Source: Raphanus sativus (Eukaryota; Streptophyta; Magnoliopsida; Brassicales; Brassicaceae). From it: a DNA stretch of 64,000 nucleotides. Of the stretch, positions 13,979-25,642 are shown piece by piece. Where the stretch lies: contig NC_079512.1 of the NCBI RefSeq assembly GCF_000801105.2, positions 38,333,848 through 38,397,847 of the forward strand. Reading direction: 5' to 3'. How positions within the stretch are numbered: position 1 is the first letter of the stretch; each line of letters opens with the position of its first letter. The position numbers and the translations under genes were made by a program. The notes below the pieces were generated by a model. The model was not told where the DNA came from. It ran no database searches and saw only the letters and a program-made list of their open reading frames with translations.

Positions 13979-14900
13979 TCGGCATCTTCGACCAAAGAGA
14001 CCTCGGATCAAATCACAACTGAGAAAATTATGAAGATCGTAATTGAAAAGAAGCAGCTTATACAGGTTTCTCCCACTTAATTTTTTTTCAATCGATCTAT
14101 GTATATTGTGCTTTTTAGGTTTTGCTTTTTGGTATTAGATTATTCTAGTTCTTGATCTAAATCATGTATAACAGGAACACAGGTCAAGCAAAGAAACCCA
14201 CAGTAGAAGTTGTGCTCATAAAAACACAGCTCCATTTTGAATCGAGTTTCACAGTAGAAGTTGTGTTCAGAGGTTGATCTACCACGTGATCAGGGGTCAT
14301 CGCAGACGATGGATCAAACACTCTTTCCTCTGTTTCTTAACAACTCATCTCCTAGCACACCGACTTCCTAGGAGAAGACGGGAAGAGTTTAAAAACAGAG
14401 GATATGAGATTGCAGGAGTCGATGAAACAGTCCTTGCTATGATGATAGATCATCTGTATGATGAGGTGATTTTCTGATTTAATTTATTTATTTATTTATT
14501 TAGTTGCTTTGGGTCTATATATTGATTGAATTGGTGTAACAGGTTCTCTATAAGTAGGGAAAACATGGAAGCAGTTCATTGCAACTGTAAGAGAGATGAT
14601 AGATATGGAAGGTTAGTTTTACAGAGCATCGTTTCTTTGAAAAGCCAGTGGAGGAGGAAGAAAGTGATGTTCGGTGATAACAACACATATGAAAAGAAGT
14701 AAACACTGCTGTTTTTTTCTCTGGTGTATTTACATATTTATCAAAGTTTCTGAGATAACTAACTATATGCGCGTGACAATGTTTCCTGCACCTGTCTATT
14801 GTTTTGAACATGTGGGAGAAGGAAGTACCTCAAACGGAGCAGAAAGTGGTCTTTATCACACGCAGAGCAAGAGAAAGTCCACTACCAATTACGGTTAGTA
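13979..14900 (+). other. Gene-like fragment of unknown origin inside the Helitron
   Basis: Exon-like plus-strand segments occur. One opens with MKIVIEKKQLIQ (about 14030-14066, followed by a GT). Another ends FKNRGYEIAGVDETVLAMM then IDHLYDE before GT at about 14465. A third lies near 14790-14895. A 16-nt sequence, CACAGTAGAAGTTGTG, occurs twice about 50 bp apart (near 14200 and 14250). I do not recognise the parent gene. It could be host sequence captured by the Helitron, or a decayed part of an older element. Confidence 0.3.
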
Positions 14901-15437
14901 ACTTTTATTACTTGATTGAAATTAAAGCAATGTGTGATCATGTGGATTTAGGAATAATATTCAACCGTTGCCTTAGATAGTATTATATATCTTAAGTATA
15001 GATTGAATAATAATGCATATCTAGGTTCTTGTGAATGAATGTTTTTTCCGCTTTGAAAGAACTTAGCAGCATTTAGGATTAGAAAAAATAAAAATAAATT
15101 GCTTTCACTATGTTTGTTTGCTTTTGTCTTTAATCACTGATCCTGTGATTTGTTAATATCTACGATCTTGTAATCAATCGTTTTAAAATAGCTAAAAACT
15201 TATCACTCAAACCTGAACAACTAAATTGTTTGAAAAAAGCCAAAAACTTAGACCACGTATTTTCAAAAATAAAAAAATACAAAATGAAAGTGGGCAACAA
15301 CTACAAATCTCTTAACGCAAAATCACATGACACCAAATGCACCTACGTCTGAAACCTGCATGCAACAACAAAATAAACTTATAATTAGTCTGAAAACACA
15401 AACGCATATAAAAATCATTAAGAGTAAGTGTACCTTA
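14901..15437. other. AT-rich spacer downstream of RepHel
   Basis: No coding potential. It probably holds the 3' UTR of the RepHel gene, which ends at 15438. Confidence 0.4.
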
Positions 15438-18400
15438 TCACTCATGCGGATCAAGATTATTAAAAATCTCTTTGAAAACTACATTCATAGTTTTTGTTTT
15501 CGGTTTCCCATCTTTGCCTACAATTAGAATTTTCAATCCTTTTTTAGAAGTGACCCTAGACACAGCCACATATAGCTGTCCATGTGAAAACACAGGTCTT
15601 GGAAGAAATAGACCAACTTGAGATAGTGATTGCCCTTGGCTTTTGTTGATTGTTATTGCAAAAGCCACAGCCAAAGGCAACTGCCTTCTACGCATCTTAA
15701 AAGGCAGTCTGGTGTCTGATGGTGTTATTAACAACCTAGGAATATATACTGTCTTCCCAACCTTTTCTCCCGTAATTATCCTAGCTTGAACCATAAAATC
15801 CATAAGTTGAGTTATCTGAACTCTTGTCCCATTCATTAACCCAACACTGGGATTTATGTTTCTTAGAACCATAGCAGGACAACCAACTTTGAGTCTAAGA
15901 ATATGGTTTGGCAAACCAGGAACCTTTATTTTGTTGAGAAAGTCAGGTCCAAGTGCTTCATCATTCCTTGAACATTTATCAATTGGGTCAATACTGTCTG
16001 CACTCATATAAATCTTTTCTTCACCTGAAATTTTGTAAAACATCTCATTAGTACACAAATAGATTTCAAACTACTGTAAGTTATATAAAATTACCTTCAA
16101 GCTGATCCAACATGTAGTCATTAACTGTATTGACATCCTCGTTAGTAGGACACAAAATAGCTCTTTCTTGGAAGAACTTAGGCTCCTTGTTTTCTTGTAA
16201 AGATGTGAAATCACCATAGACAGCTTTACTGATGGACTCTATTGGATCGTCGAAGTTAGTAATCAAAAACTCAGCAGGAATTTCAATCTCAGCCTCACCA
16301 TCATTAGGCTCGGCTAGTTTTCCTTCACCAACTTTTAATATCCATTCAGAGAAGTCCTTAAGATCTTTTGCCTCTTCAGTTGTCAAACAGCCTGACAGCA
16401 ACCGCATGTTCTTAGTGAGTTTCAAGACTTTACAGTGCTCCCAAAGATATGAGTAATTCAATGCTGAGTTTACAATCTCTGGCCTACAAGCTCCATTTAT
16501 CACAGGTAGAACCTGTCTAAAATCACCTCCAAAAACAACTACTTTTCCTCCAAAGGGTTTATTTCTGTGCTTCCCAATAATGTCAGATAAGCTTCTGTCC
16601 AAAGCTTCAAAACAATGCTTGTTCATCATAGGTGCTTCATCCCATATAATGAGTGATGCCTCTTTTACTAAATTAGCTTGATCAGTTCCATGAGCCATAT
16701 TACATGATGAGAACTCGTCTGGACTAAGAGGTATACCAAATCTTGAATGAGCAGTCCTACCACCTTGTAACAACAAAGAAGCTATTCCACTCGATGCAAC
16801 ATTAAGAACAATATCTCCTCTAGATCTGATAGCTGCTGATAGTAACTTCCAAAGGAAAGTTTTTCCAGTCCCACCAAAACCATATACAAAAAACACCCCT
16901 CCTCGTTCTTCTGTGACAGCATCAGTAATCTCATGAAATATTTTCTTTTGCTCATCAGTCATTTTTGGAGAATCTCTTTCAAGAGTTTCTAACAATGCTT
17001 CACGGGGATAACTGCGCTCATCTAATATAAGGACGTTAGAATCATTTGTACTTGATTCTGAGACCGCAGGCATCTTGGTAAATCTTTCTAGTGAATCCCC
17101 ATTCCGCCTCAATAGGTTATCAATCTCTTGTAAAGCATACTTCTTTTTCTCTTCATCACTTAACACAAGTCCTGCAAAATCACACACAAGGTTAAAGGCA
17201 TATCAATGACTGATTGTACAAAAGTATATTGAGTTAAGCCTAACCTGGTCTCTTGAAAAATATTCTCCGTCTATGCTCAATATCTTCAGACAAACACTCC
17301 CAAGTATGTTCCCATACGTTCTCTGGTGATTCTAAGCTATCATTAAGCAGCATCGTAGAAAACACCTGACGTAGATCACTTGCTGAGCTATCATAACTTC
17401 TCCGCAACAGATCGTCAATATACTCGTGATCATCGTCTAATAACCCACGTGCAGAACATGCTTTTTTGTAGCCATCGTGAAGAACACCTTCAAAGGTTTT
17501 GATGTCCTCGTAACATGTAGCACCTCTGACAACGTTCAACAACACCCGAAGATAATAAGAATCTTCTTGTTTACGGGGAGCATAATTAATCCTACCAATG
17601 CTGAATCCTCTTTTTCTTCTCTTGAATTTTTTTTTACTTTTTTCAAAAGTATAGAAGTTCGGAATCTGAACATACAGTAGGGTTTTGGCAAATGAATCGA
17701 CTTTGCACAACTCAAACCATGCTAAGAACATTGTGTTCTGAATGAGCTTGCGACTCAGCACCGCTTCCATCTTTTCTTTACCTCTGAAAATGACATGTTG
17801 TTTTCCAGGTAGATGGAAAGTAAGCTTCTCAACTGATGTAGATCGATAGTGAATTGAGAACATAAAGGTTCTCCATGAACCTTCACACGAAGAAACGTAT
17901 CTACAAATAAAAGAACAACAAAATCAATTAAAAGAAATATAATGATAAATAAATTTATTACTCATGATCAACAGTGTCATTTTGAGTTTACCTGCAATCG
18001 AAGAAATCTTTGAACTCGTTTTTTTTCTTCTCCCCACTTCCCTCAACGTTCTCCAATTGATTTACAACCACATGTTCAGGAGGTTCCACGGCCACAGTGA
18101 CACGATCTTGTCCTTTATTAATATACTTAAATAAGTATTTAATTGATCCAGCTTGGTTGCACCACTCGACATTGATGTGAGCTCTGTAGCGAAGAGATAG
18201 TTGCTTGTTGTATGGAATAACCCAAAGATTATCAGATCTCATCCCATTCTTCTCAACATAAGATTCTGGTTGCTCGCGCCTTCTATAAACCGGAAAGCCA
18301 TCTTTACTAACTGTAGTCGTCTGACAATATGTTTTCGGATATGCTTTCGAGCACAATCCATTCTCCATACATGGAGAATTCATATTTGCAACTCCACATG

Positions 18401-21400
18401 GTCCATGCATCATCATATCTTTAACCACTTCATAAAGTTCAGGCTCTGAATCTTTATTAGGAATTTCGGCGCAAATGATCTTGTCAATGTCATCTGTAGT
18501 GTCGATCTTATTATCTGGATGCATGAATAAAAGAATATGCGAATGAGGTAGACCACGTTTCTGAAACTCTATCGTGTACATTGCTGTGAGACAAAACAAA
18601 AAAAAAAACGAATTTAGTATAAATCAAATCATATTAGGATTTTATCAAAAAATGGTATGTCAAATAGATTGTTAATTAGTCTAAACTCACATGAAACAGT
18701 CTTCCCTAGAAGATTCTTTTTGGTTAGATCATCCATCAGTGACTCAAGCTTCATCTTAAAGATCCTAGAAAGAATGTCTGGTCTATCATCTGCGCTTAGA
18801 TTTCTCTCTTTAACATATCTGGTGATCTCTGGCCATCTAGGATTACACGTAAATGTGATGAAAAGAGTGGGAAACCCAAAATGCTTACAGATGGCCATTG
18901 CATCCAAATAATTATTCTTCATGTATCTAGGACCACCAGTGAAAGAAGCCGGCAACACAAATTCTGTTCCTTGTTCATTCATATCGATCTTCCCAGCATT
19001 TTCTGATTGTTTGAGAGAGTCAAAACTATCAGATCTTAAAGTTTCCTGATTGAACTTGAGATATCGCAAACGGTTAGACTCTATAGTTGTGTAAGCATCC
19101 ACCAAAAATTGTTGAAAGAGGCGCCTAGAGTGAAGGAGATGGCGTGACTCATTCTTCCTTTCAAACAGCCGAAATGCATAGTACTGCCTCATACTAATTG
19201 TAGCCTTTTTCTGTTTTTTGGTAGCCTCGGTAACACCTTTTTTGATTCCAAGTCTGAACCCATCCTCTCCATAAGGGAACAAAAGAGGATATTGTAGTGC
19301 TAGATAGGAAACATGTATTTCATTAATCCTCATAAGCTTCCCTGAATGTTTCTGAAGCACTATATCCCTTTTATCCATCTCAAGATTAAAGTCTCCAGGA
19401 ATTAATGCAGCAACCTCAGATGCGGTGGGTGTGTTGTATGTCCTTCCGTCATTAAGTCTATCACTGACAATCCTCATATGAAACGCATCGTTAGGATTAG
19501 TGTCAAACCGATCTTTTGCTGATCTAAACTGTTTCACATACGGATTCACATCATCTAACACCTTCATCAGAGCCTGAATGATTCCTTTCTTCAAAGTATC
19601 CTTTTCTTTTACTTGTCCACTCTTACTTCCACTTCTGCGAAAAACAGAAGTGTTTAGCAAAAATGTTAACCTCACTATAAATTTTTAAACAAATAAAATA
19701 AAAAAACATCTTCATAAATTGATGGTTACCTAAGACAATTTGACCTGTTTTCCACCTCATTTACTGTGTCTGCAATATACATCTGTCCAAATTTGGCATC
19801 GTCCCCCTCATTTGGAAATAAACTTCCTGCTAGATGGTAATTTTCTCCATGCAATTGAAACATGTCAGGACCTATTCCTTTCTTCACTGATCTCTCAACT
19901 TTGCCACCAAGTGAAGTAAATGAGAACACCATATTGTAAGGTCTCAAATTTCTTTGAAAATGTTTGCTTAGTTTATCATCCCCCTCAAACAATTGTTTCA
20001 GTACTTCTGGTGGCTCCTTTAAAAGTGGCAATGTTACTTGACCCTGCATGCAGCACAGCGTAAAAGTAGGGGTCCGAGCATTCCTGCGTTTATTAATCCG
20101 TTCTCCGTACCACATAATAGCACCACAGTGGCAACATGAGAAAGTGGGATCACCCTCATCTTGATAAGCTGCACATGTCAACATAATAGAAATATAGGTT
20201 TCATAAAAAACTGATGAAAAATGGCACAACGACTCCAGATTCGCTTGAACCAAAATTAATCATATACCTAGAGCTTTTGAAGAAGGTCTCTTTTTAAGAG
20301 ACGGGTGTGCTACATTCTGTTTGGTAAACGATGCCTTTTTATTGCTTTCTTGCTGAAATTGATATGTTCTTTCTCCATTAGAATGATCTGCACAATCAAT
20401 ATCACTTTCAGAACCAGAATCTTCCTGTGAGCTACAGTCAAACTCTAAAGAACCATCCATTTCTTCGATTATCCCTAAAACAAAAATGAGACAAAAGGTC
20501 AGTTCTTGAGTCACACATGTAAAAAGTAGCATAAAAAGACCAGAAAACGGTCAAACCTCCAAAATCATCAAGACCACTTTCGATAGCTTCCCCATCATCT
20601 TCAATATAATCATTGCCTCTCTCATCGAAAGTGTTAGATCGTTCATCTTCACTTTCACTTGCCATCGAATTCCCCATATTGGGGATATCATCAAAAACAG
20701 CACTGATATTTTTTTTCTGTTTCTTCTGGATAGGTTCTTGTGCAGTTTTGCTGTTTGTTTTTGACTTGCTAGCATGAGCTATATAATAAGAAGAAAAATA
20801 CAACATAGGAACAGGATTGAGGTATAGTGATGCATCAGATAATGTATATCTTATAAAAATATAGACAAACTTACACTTCAATGATGACAAACAACTTCGC
20901 TGTTCTGGAGTCTTTGTAGCTTGTTCTGAATCGAAAGAAACACCTTAAAAAAATATCCAGAATAAACATTTGCTGTGATTGATCAAAACAGTTCAAAACA
21001 TTTAATAGGAGGATCTTAAGAATTATTACCAAGAACACATCTGCGTTTGTTACTCGCGCTTGTTGGTGTGCATGTATTGTGAAATTCTCTAGAAGCAATA
21101 TTTGTAATATCATCAAGAGCTATCCGTTTATTCTTTCGCTGGTTACTATTTTTTGGTCCTGGTAGATCACTGTGAATTGCGGTAGACTTGATAGGTTGAG
21201 CTATATAGAAAGATAATTTTAGCAAACACACTTATAAGCTCAGAGATATGTCTGTCAGTGTAAATTATACAATCTACTTTAGCTATTTTAGATCGATCAG
21301 CTTACACTTCAATGATGTCAAACAACTTCCCTGTTCTGGTGTGTTAGTACCTTGGTCTGAATCACAAAAAAAAAATGATTAGCTGTGAATTGAGTAAGAA

Positions 21401-21737
21401 CCCAAATCGTTTATACTGAAATAGAAGGTAGGTAATTCATAGTATTACCTAAAACACATCTGCGTTTCCTACTCGGGGTTTTGGGTGTGGTTGTGCTCTG
21501 GCGAATGTTTGCAGCATTCTTCGTCTCTATATTAGTATTATCAAGGCCAAGAAATAACCTATTAAAAACAGAGTTTATCGAAACAGGAGACTGCACATCG
21601 TTCTGTAGTAATCTATGATTTCTTGAGTTTGATTGAGTTTCACTAATGTCATTCCTGTAAATGCTGTTCGTCTCAGGAAGCAAGTCTGGTCTATCATTCT
21701 CGCTGTTAGGCATTGTAATCTTTCTTTTTCTTTTCAT
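15438..21737 (-). CDS. Helitron RepHel transposase (HUH Rep endonuclease plus PIF1-like helicase)
   Basis: About twelve minus-strand exons, together some 1,700-1,800 residues. From the 5' end they are about 21451-21737, 21311-21352, 21030-21200, 20880-20928, 20553-20779, 20269-20480, 19730-20168, 18690-19636, 17993-18582, 17243-17898, 16095-17173 and 15438-16025. Visible domains come in order. First is a basic, serine-rich N-terminus. A Cys-rich finger-like part follows ([13 protein letters not shown]). The Helitron-like N/Rep region has [16 protein letters not shown] motif RGLPHSH and paired tyrosines in [10 protein letters not shown]. The helicase has Walker A GFGGTGKT, Walker [20 protein letters not shown] and C-terminal motif [12 protein letters not shown]. 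No stop or frameshift was seen within these exons. RepHel nicks and unwinds DNA for rolling-circle-like transposition. Splice sites were placed by eye, and the start could be 21794, 21737 or 21713. Confidence 0.85.
20880..21500 (-). repeat. Tandem duplication of a two-exon module in the RepHel N-terminus
   Basis: Two consecutive exon pairs encode near-identical pieces. The first exon of each pair ends in KRRCVLG. The next encodes [17 protein letters not shown] in one pair and [17 protein letters not shown] in the other. The flanking intron sequences are also similar. This indicates a segmental duplication of roughly 420 bp within the gene. Confidence 0.75.
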
Positions 21738-22349
21738 AATGTCTTGACTATCAGGATAGCACCTTCTGTAGCGAGTCGATAGGTGAGCTATCACGATTTT
21801 CTACTTGATAAAAAGTGGTCGGGGAAAAAAGAATTATACCTAATTGAGAATGAGATCGGTTTTAGTTCAGTATATGTGTTTTAGTATGCAGTAATAAATG
21901 GAATATTTAATCTTAAAACAAAATAGGGTAACAGAAAATCATAACAGAATACTAATAAAATATTTTGTATCTATTAGTTCATCTGTTTGACTCATTACCA
22001 TGTTGATTTTCGAACAATATATAGAAGGAGGTTATTAATATAGAATATATTCTTGCAGGTCAAATAATAGGAAAGACATGACAGTTATATCTTCAGATCA
22101 TCCACGATGGTATGTATATTCTAGACTCTTCTCTCTGTATTCAATAAATAAGATAGTTCTTTGAAGAGATAGCTATATTTAGAAATTTTCATTATAGGCC
22201 TGGTGGGTAACTGTTGTTAGGTTGTTGGATAGATTCTGCGTTTCTTGGTTTTTTTCAGAATGTCGGCAATTGTTTTTGTGCTTGAATAATCACTGAATAA
22301 AAAGATAACAAAATTTATTGAATAAGCAACATGCCAAAAACCAAGATAA

Positions 22350-22460
22350 CAGAAATTATAAAAACACCAAAACATAAAATGAAAACCAAAGCCAAATGTA
22401 ATAAAAACATAAAATGAAAACCAAAGCCAAATTTCATAAAATCGTAAAATGAAAAACAAA
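22350..22460. repeat. Short tandem repeat, unit about 34 bp, three copies
   Basis: The motif CATAAAATGAAAACCAAAGC recurs three times with small changes between 22350 and 22460. It lies just downstream of the RPA-like gene stop at 22480 (minus strand), probably in its 3' UTR. Confidence 0.65.
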
Positions 22461-22479
22461 GCCAGAGACCATAAAATCA

Positions 22480-24785
22480 TCACTTCTCAGTCTTCTCCTT
22501 TTTCACGATCTTAGAGCACAACTTTTTTGATGTAGATGTCATGTCCATTTGATCCCTCCCATCTTCCTTACGCTTGTTTTTAGGGGTAGCAAAATCTTCA
22601 GATGAATTCTCATTGCTACACTCGATTGCCGGTATCTATAAAAGATCAATGAGTTTTATGCCACATGATTATTCCTAAAATTAAAACAACCACAGAATTA
22701 CTTACTTCTCCACCAGACAGTGTTGACGAATTGGTCTCATTAAGGGAAAGTGGTTCAGAGAGTGATTCGATCCTCTGAATATAATCACCAGACCAGACCT
22801 CAGAGACCTTAAAAGTGTCAGATCCATTGGAGTAATTATCACTGGTTATTTTAACACCAAAACAAAAAGATTTGCCAACCAAGTTTTGAATTGGCGCAGG
22901 TAGCAAATCTGGATCCTCAATCTGTTAATCATGAAAATTAAAAGTAAAAGTGTTATTTACAATAAGATTTTAAGTATTTTAAAATTAATCATCTCTGTAA
23001 CTACAATTACCTCAGCGAACGAACCATCCCATAGTTCTGAAGCTTTCACGCCAATAATTGTCATAGCTATAGTGTCAAGAAGCATAATCCTGCAGGCCTC
23101 ACTGTCATCTTTAACAGACAAATGTAGCTTAAACCTGTCCAATTAATAATACACAAGTTATAATGCGATTGTGTTATAATAGAGTTGTCAAGATTTTGAT
23201 GCTTACTTGGGTGAGAAGTTTGAACAGGTGGAACGACACACGTCACAATAAAACTGTGGTGCTATAGATTTATTCATCTTAACAGATGAATTTCTACCAA
23301 CCTTAGTCAGACGGCGGTTGTGTCGATTACATCCAAAATAGAACCATCCCCAATCCGTGTCAATGGATTCAATTGAACAGATGATCTTGCAGTTCTCAGG
23401 CTATACGTAATAAAGTAAAAAGATAAAATTATTATAGCAAGAGATCAAATCATGAAACAGAATTATATTACTTTGTATTATTACCTCAACGCTCTGCAAA
23501 ATTTCTGATATACATCTCACGTTTACATCATTCCAATTCTCAGCAGCAGTTTTCATTATCTTTTTCTCATTATCCTGATCAAAGATTGCTAGGGGAAGAG
23601 GGTTATCCTCAATCCTGAAAACATATGAATATTAGTAAAGATATGATAGATTTTTAATAACTGACCTACAAATCAGCAATAACTGACAGACACAAGAATG
23701 AAATAAATCAAACTTACTTCTGTTTAAAATCAACAGCTTCCTCCATTGTTGGATTGAGAAACATAAGTGAAGCATCAAATGCATTGGTGATTTGTACTTC
23801 TCCTGTGTGTTTAGGCACAAAATATATGTCAAAATAACATCGAAAAGGTGATAATGGAGCATGTATAACTATGTTCAAGATATATTCAGACTCGTAAGTG
23901 TATACCTCTGAAGTGGCTGATTTTTGCAAACCTTATCAAACATATTTCAATCTCATCCGATTCTTCTTCTAAATGTTTTTCAATTTGCTCAGCATATTTT
24001 CCCCATAAGCAGCATGCAATTTCATTTCCACTGATAGAAAATTTAAAATTCAGATGTCAAGTTAGCCAACATACTGATAAAATGATGATTAAAAGCTATT
24101 AATATAAATACCTTGCATCAAGTAAACGAAAGTGAACTCTTTTGGTGTCGACACCTTTAGCTTGAACCGTCGCTACTGCTCCAAGATCAGAAACTTTTCC
24201 CATGACATCTGTTTAAAAAAAATATTTTAAAAACTAAAATAGCAAAGAAGTATATAGATAATAAAGTAATAATTGTTTTGTATACATACCAATGAGAAAA
24301 TTTGGTTTACAAATTCCATTTGTAATATCCTCGTAGCTAGCCAGATCAAGGAAATCACTATCATTCTGATAATCCGAAGAGGTTATCACTGTGTCTTGAA
24401 GGATTGTCATCTTGTATTGCTGATTTGTAGGTCGATATTGACCTCCTGCACCACCTATTTTAAAGGTGTCGATGACCTTCCATTTACCAATCGGGAGGTA
24501 ACGTTGAACTCGAAGCATTTGTGATTTTCTGCATGATGCTTGGATTTTTTCACCCTGCAAAAGATAAATACGATTATTTATTAGTTAAATATTCATATAT
24601 ATATCTAGCTTTATATAGTGAAAAGAAAACAATCTTACACTCTGGTCTACCAGGACGCACTCAAGAGTATCTCCTCCAAAGCTAGTGTTTTGTTTCCAAG
24701 AATGAAGCATTTTCACAGTTAGTCGCCATCCATCTTTGTAAGGTTTTAGATCCTTAATAAGACTCATGCTTTTATCGTTTGACAT
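22480..24785 (-). CDS. RPA1-like single-stranded DNA-binding protein of the Helitron
   Basis: About ten minus-strand exons with no visible frame break. Exon 1 (24639-24785) starts MSNDKSMSLIKDLKPYKDGW. Exon 2 (24290-24554) holds IDTFKIGGAGGQYRPTNQQ. Later exons include RLLDASGNEIACCLWGKYAE (an OB fold of the RPA1 DBD-B type), CISEILQSVE, and a zinc-ribbon region with CNRHN and CDVCRSTC. After that comes a final OB-like part ending in a basic tail (STSKKLCSK ... KKEKTEK). This matches plant RPA 70-kDa-like proteins carried by Helitrons, which may coat single-stranded transposition intermediates. It lies upstream of RepHel on the same strand, within the element's ends. A lineage of host RPA1 genes is a less likely source. 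Confidence 0.82.
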
Positions 24786-24949
24786 GTTTGCTGTGAGAGT
24801 TTGATGGCTGTCTCTAATTGTGTCTTTGTATATATAGATGAGTAAAGTAATTTAGGTCGAGATGTAGCCGCTTGGTTCGCAAGATATCTCAGGAATAGAG
24901 TATCCTTTCTGTTAATACGAAATCGTATCTACATAATTATTGTTGCGCA

Positions 24950-25150
24950 ATAAATGGTATCCAAGTATGGTAGTTATATTTAATTGCTTGTTCATTTTTA
25001 GAATTACTTGGATCGGAATTTTATAGAATAATCAAGTCGATTTTTCCATTTTCTTGTGCAATAAATGTAAACCAAGTAAGGTAGTTATATTTAAATGGTT
25101 TTGTATTTTTAGAATTATTTGGTTTGGAATATCATTGATCTTTTTAAATT
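24950..25150. repeat. Direct repeat, unit about 114 bp, two copies
   Basis: The stretch containing CCAAGTATGGTAGTTATATT (about 24960) recurs about 114 bp later as CCAAGTAAGGTAGTTATATT, with the neighbouring TTTTTAGAATTA-TTGG also repeated. It lies upstream of the RPA-like gene in the 5' region of the Helitron and could be a subterminal repeat or promoter duplication. Confidence 0.6.
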
Positions 25151-25290
25151 TCCTTGCGCAGAAATAGCAATAAATTTACGTGGGGGGAAATCAACTTGAT
25201 TAGCTCCTTTATTGGTGGATACCTTTTAGATTGCATAGAATATTTTAGGAATCAAAAATGGCTGTTATAGATAATACGATTGAGATATTT

Positions 25291-25390
25291 NNNNNNNNNN
25301 NNNNNNNNNNNNNNNNNNNNNNNNNNNNNNNNNNNNNNNNNNNNNNNNNNNNNNNNNNNNNNNNNNNNNNNNNNNNNNNNNNNNNNNNNN
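25291..25390. other. Assembly gap (100 N) near Helitron 5' end
   Basis: Exactly 100 N of unknown true length, between the RPA-like gene and the 5' terminus of the large Helitron. Confidence 0.98.
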
Positions 25391-25642
25391 ATGCTATCTA
25401 ATTTTTGAATTCGATTATATAAATATTGGTGCTAATGGGCTAGATAATTTTTTGCATAGGATATTTCGATGGGCTATAAAATAGATGGTTGTTGATGGGA
25501 TAGATTAAAAAGTTATTGGTAAAACAAACCATCATTTTTTTATAAAAATCGTGTATACCTGTTGCCAAACACTCCTATTTTTAAAAATACTATCCAAGCA
25601 ACCAAACAATCCCATTTTGTACTTGAGTTTTAATAATATAGA

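Larger units (their letters stand above)
11104..25642 (-). mobile_element. Large, potentially autonomous Helitron with RepHel and two RPA-like genes
   Basis: Both ends are readable on the minus strand. The 5' terminus is A|TCTATATTATTAAAA starting at 25642. The 3' terminus has a perfect 8-bp hairpin (ACCCGCGC, loop GGGC, GCGCGGGT; 11114-11133), then CAAAATCTAG ending at 11104, followed by T. The flanking A (11103) and T (25643) fit Helitron insertion between A and T with no target duplication. Inside, on the same strand, lie a multi-OB RPA1-like gene (22480-24785), the RepHel gene (15438-21737) and a miniature RPA-like gene (12826-13487). The length is about 14.5 kb including a 100-N gap. The coding frames appear unbroken, so activity is possible but unproven. 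The 3' third (11.1-15.4 kb) holds gene-like fragments that may be captured host sequence. Confidence 0.85.

Noticed and set aside
18201..18449. 82-codon plus-strand frame inside RepHel
   Set aside because: It is antisense to the Rep domain exon and has no recognisable features.
22350..22460. Possible CRISPR-like array
   Set aside because: The units are adjacent and AT-rich with no unique spacers. It is a simple tandem repeat in a plant genome.
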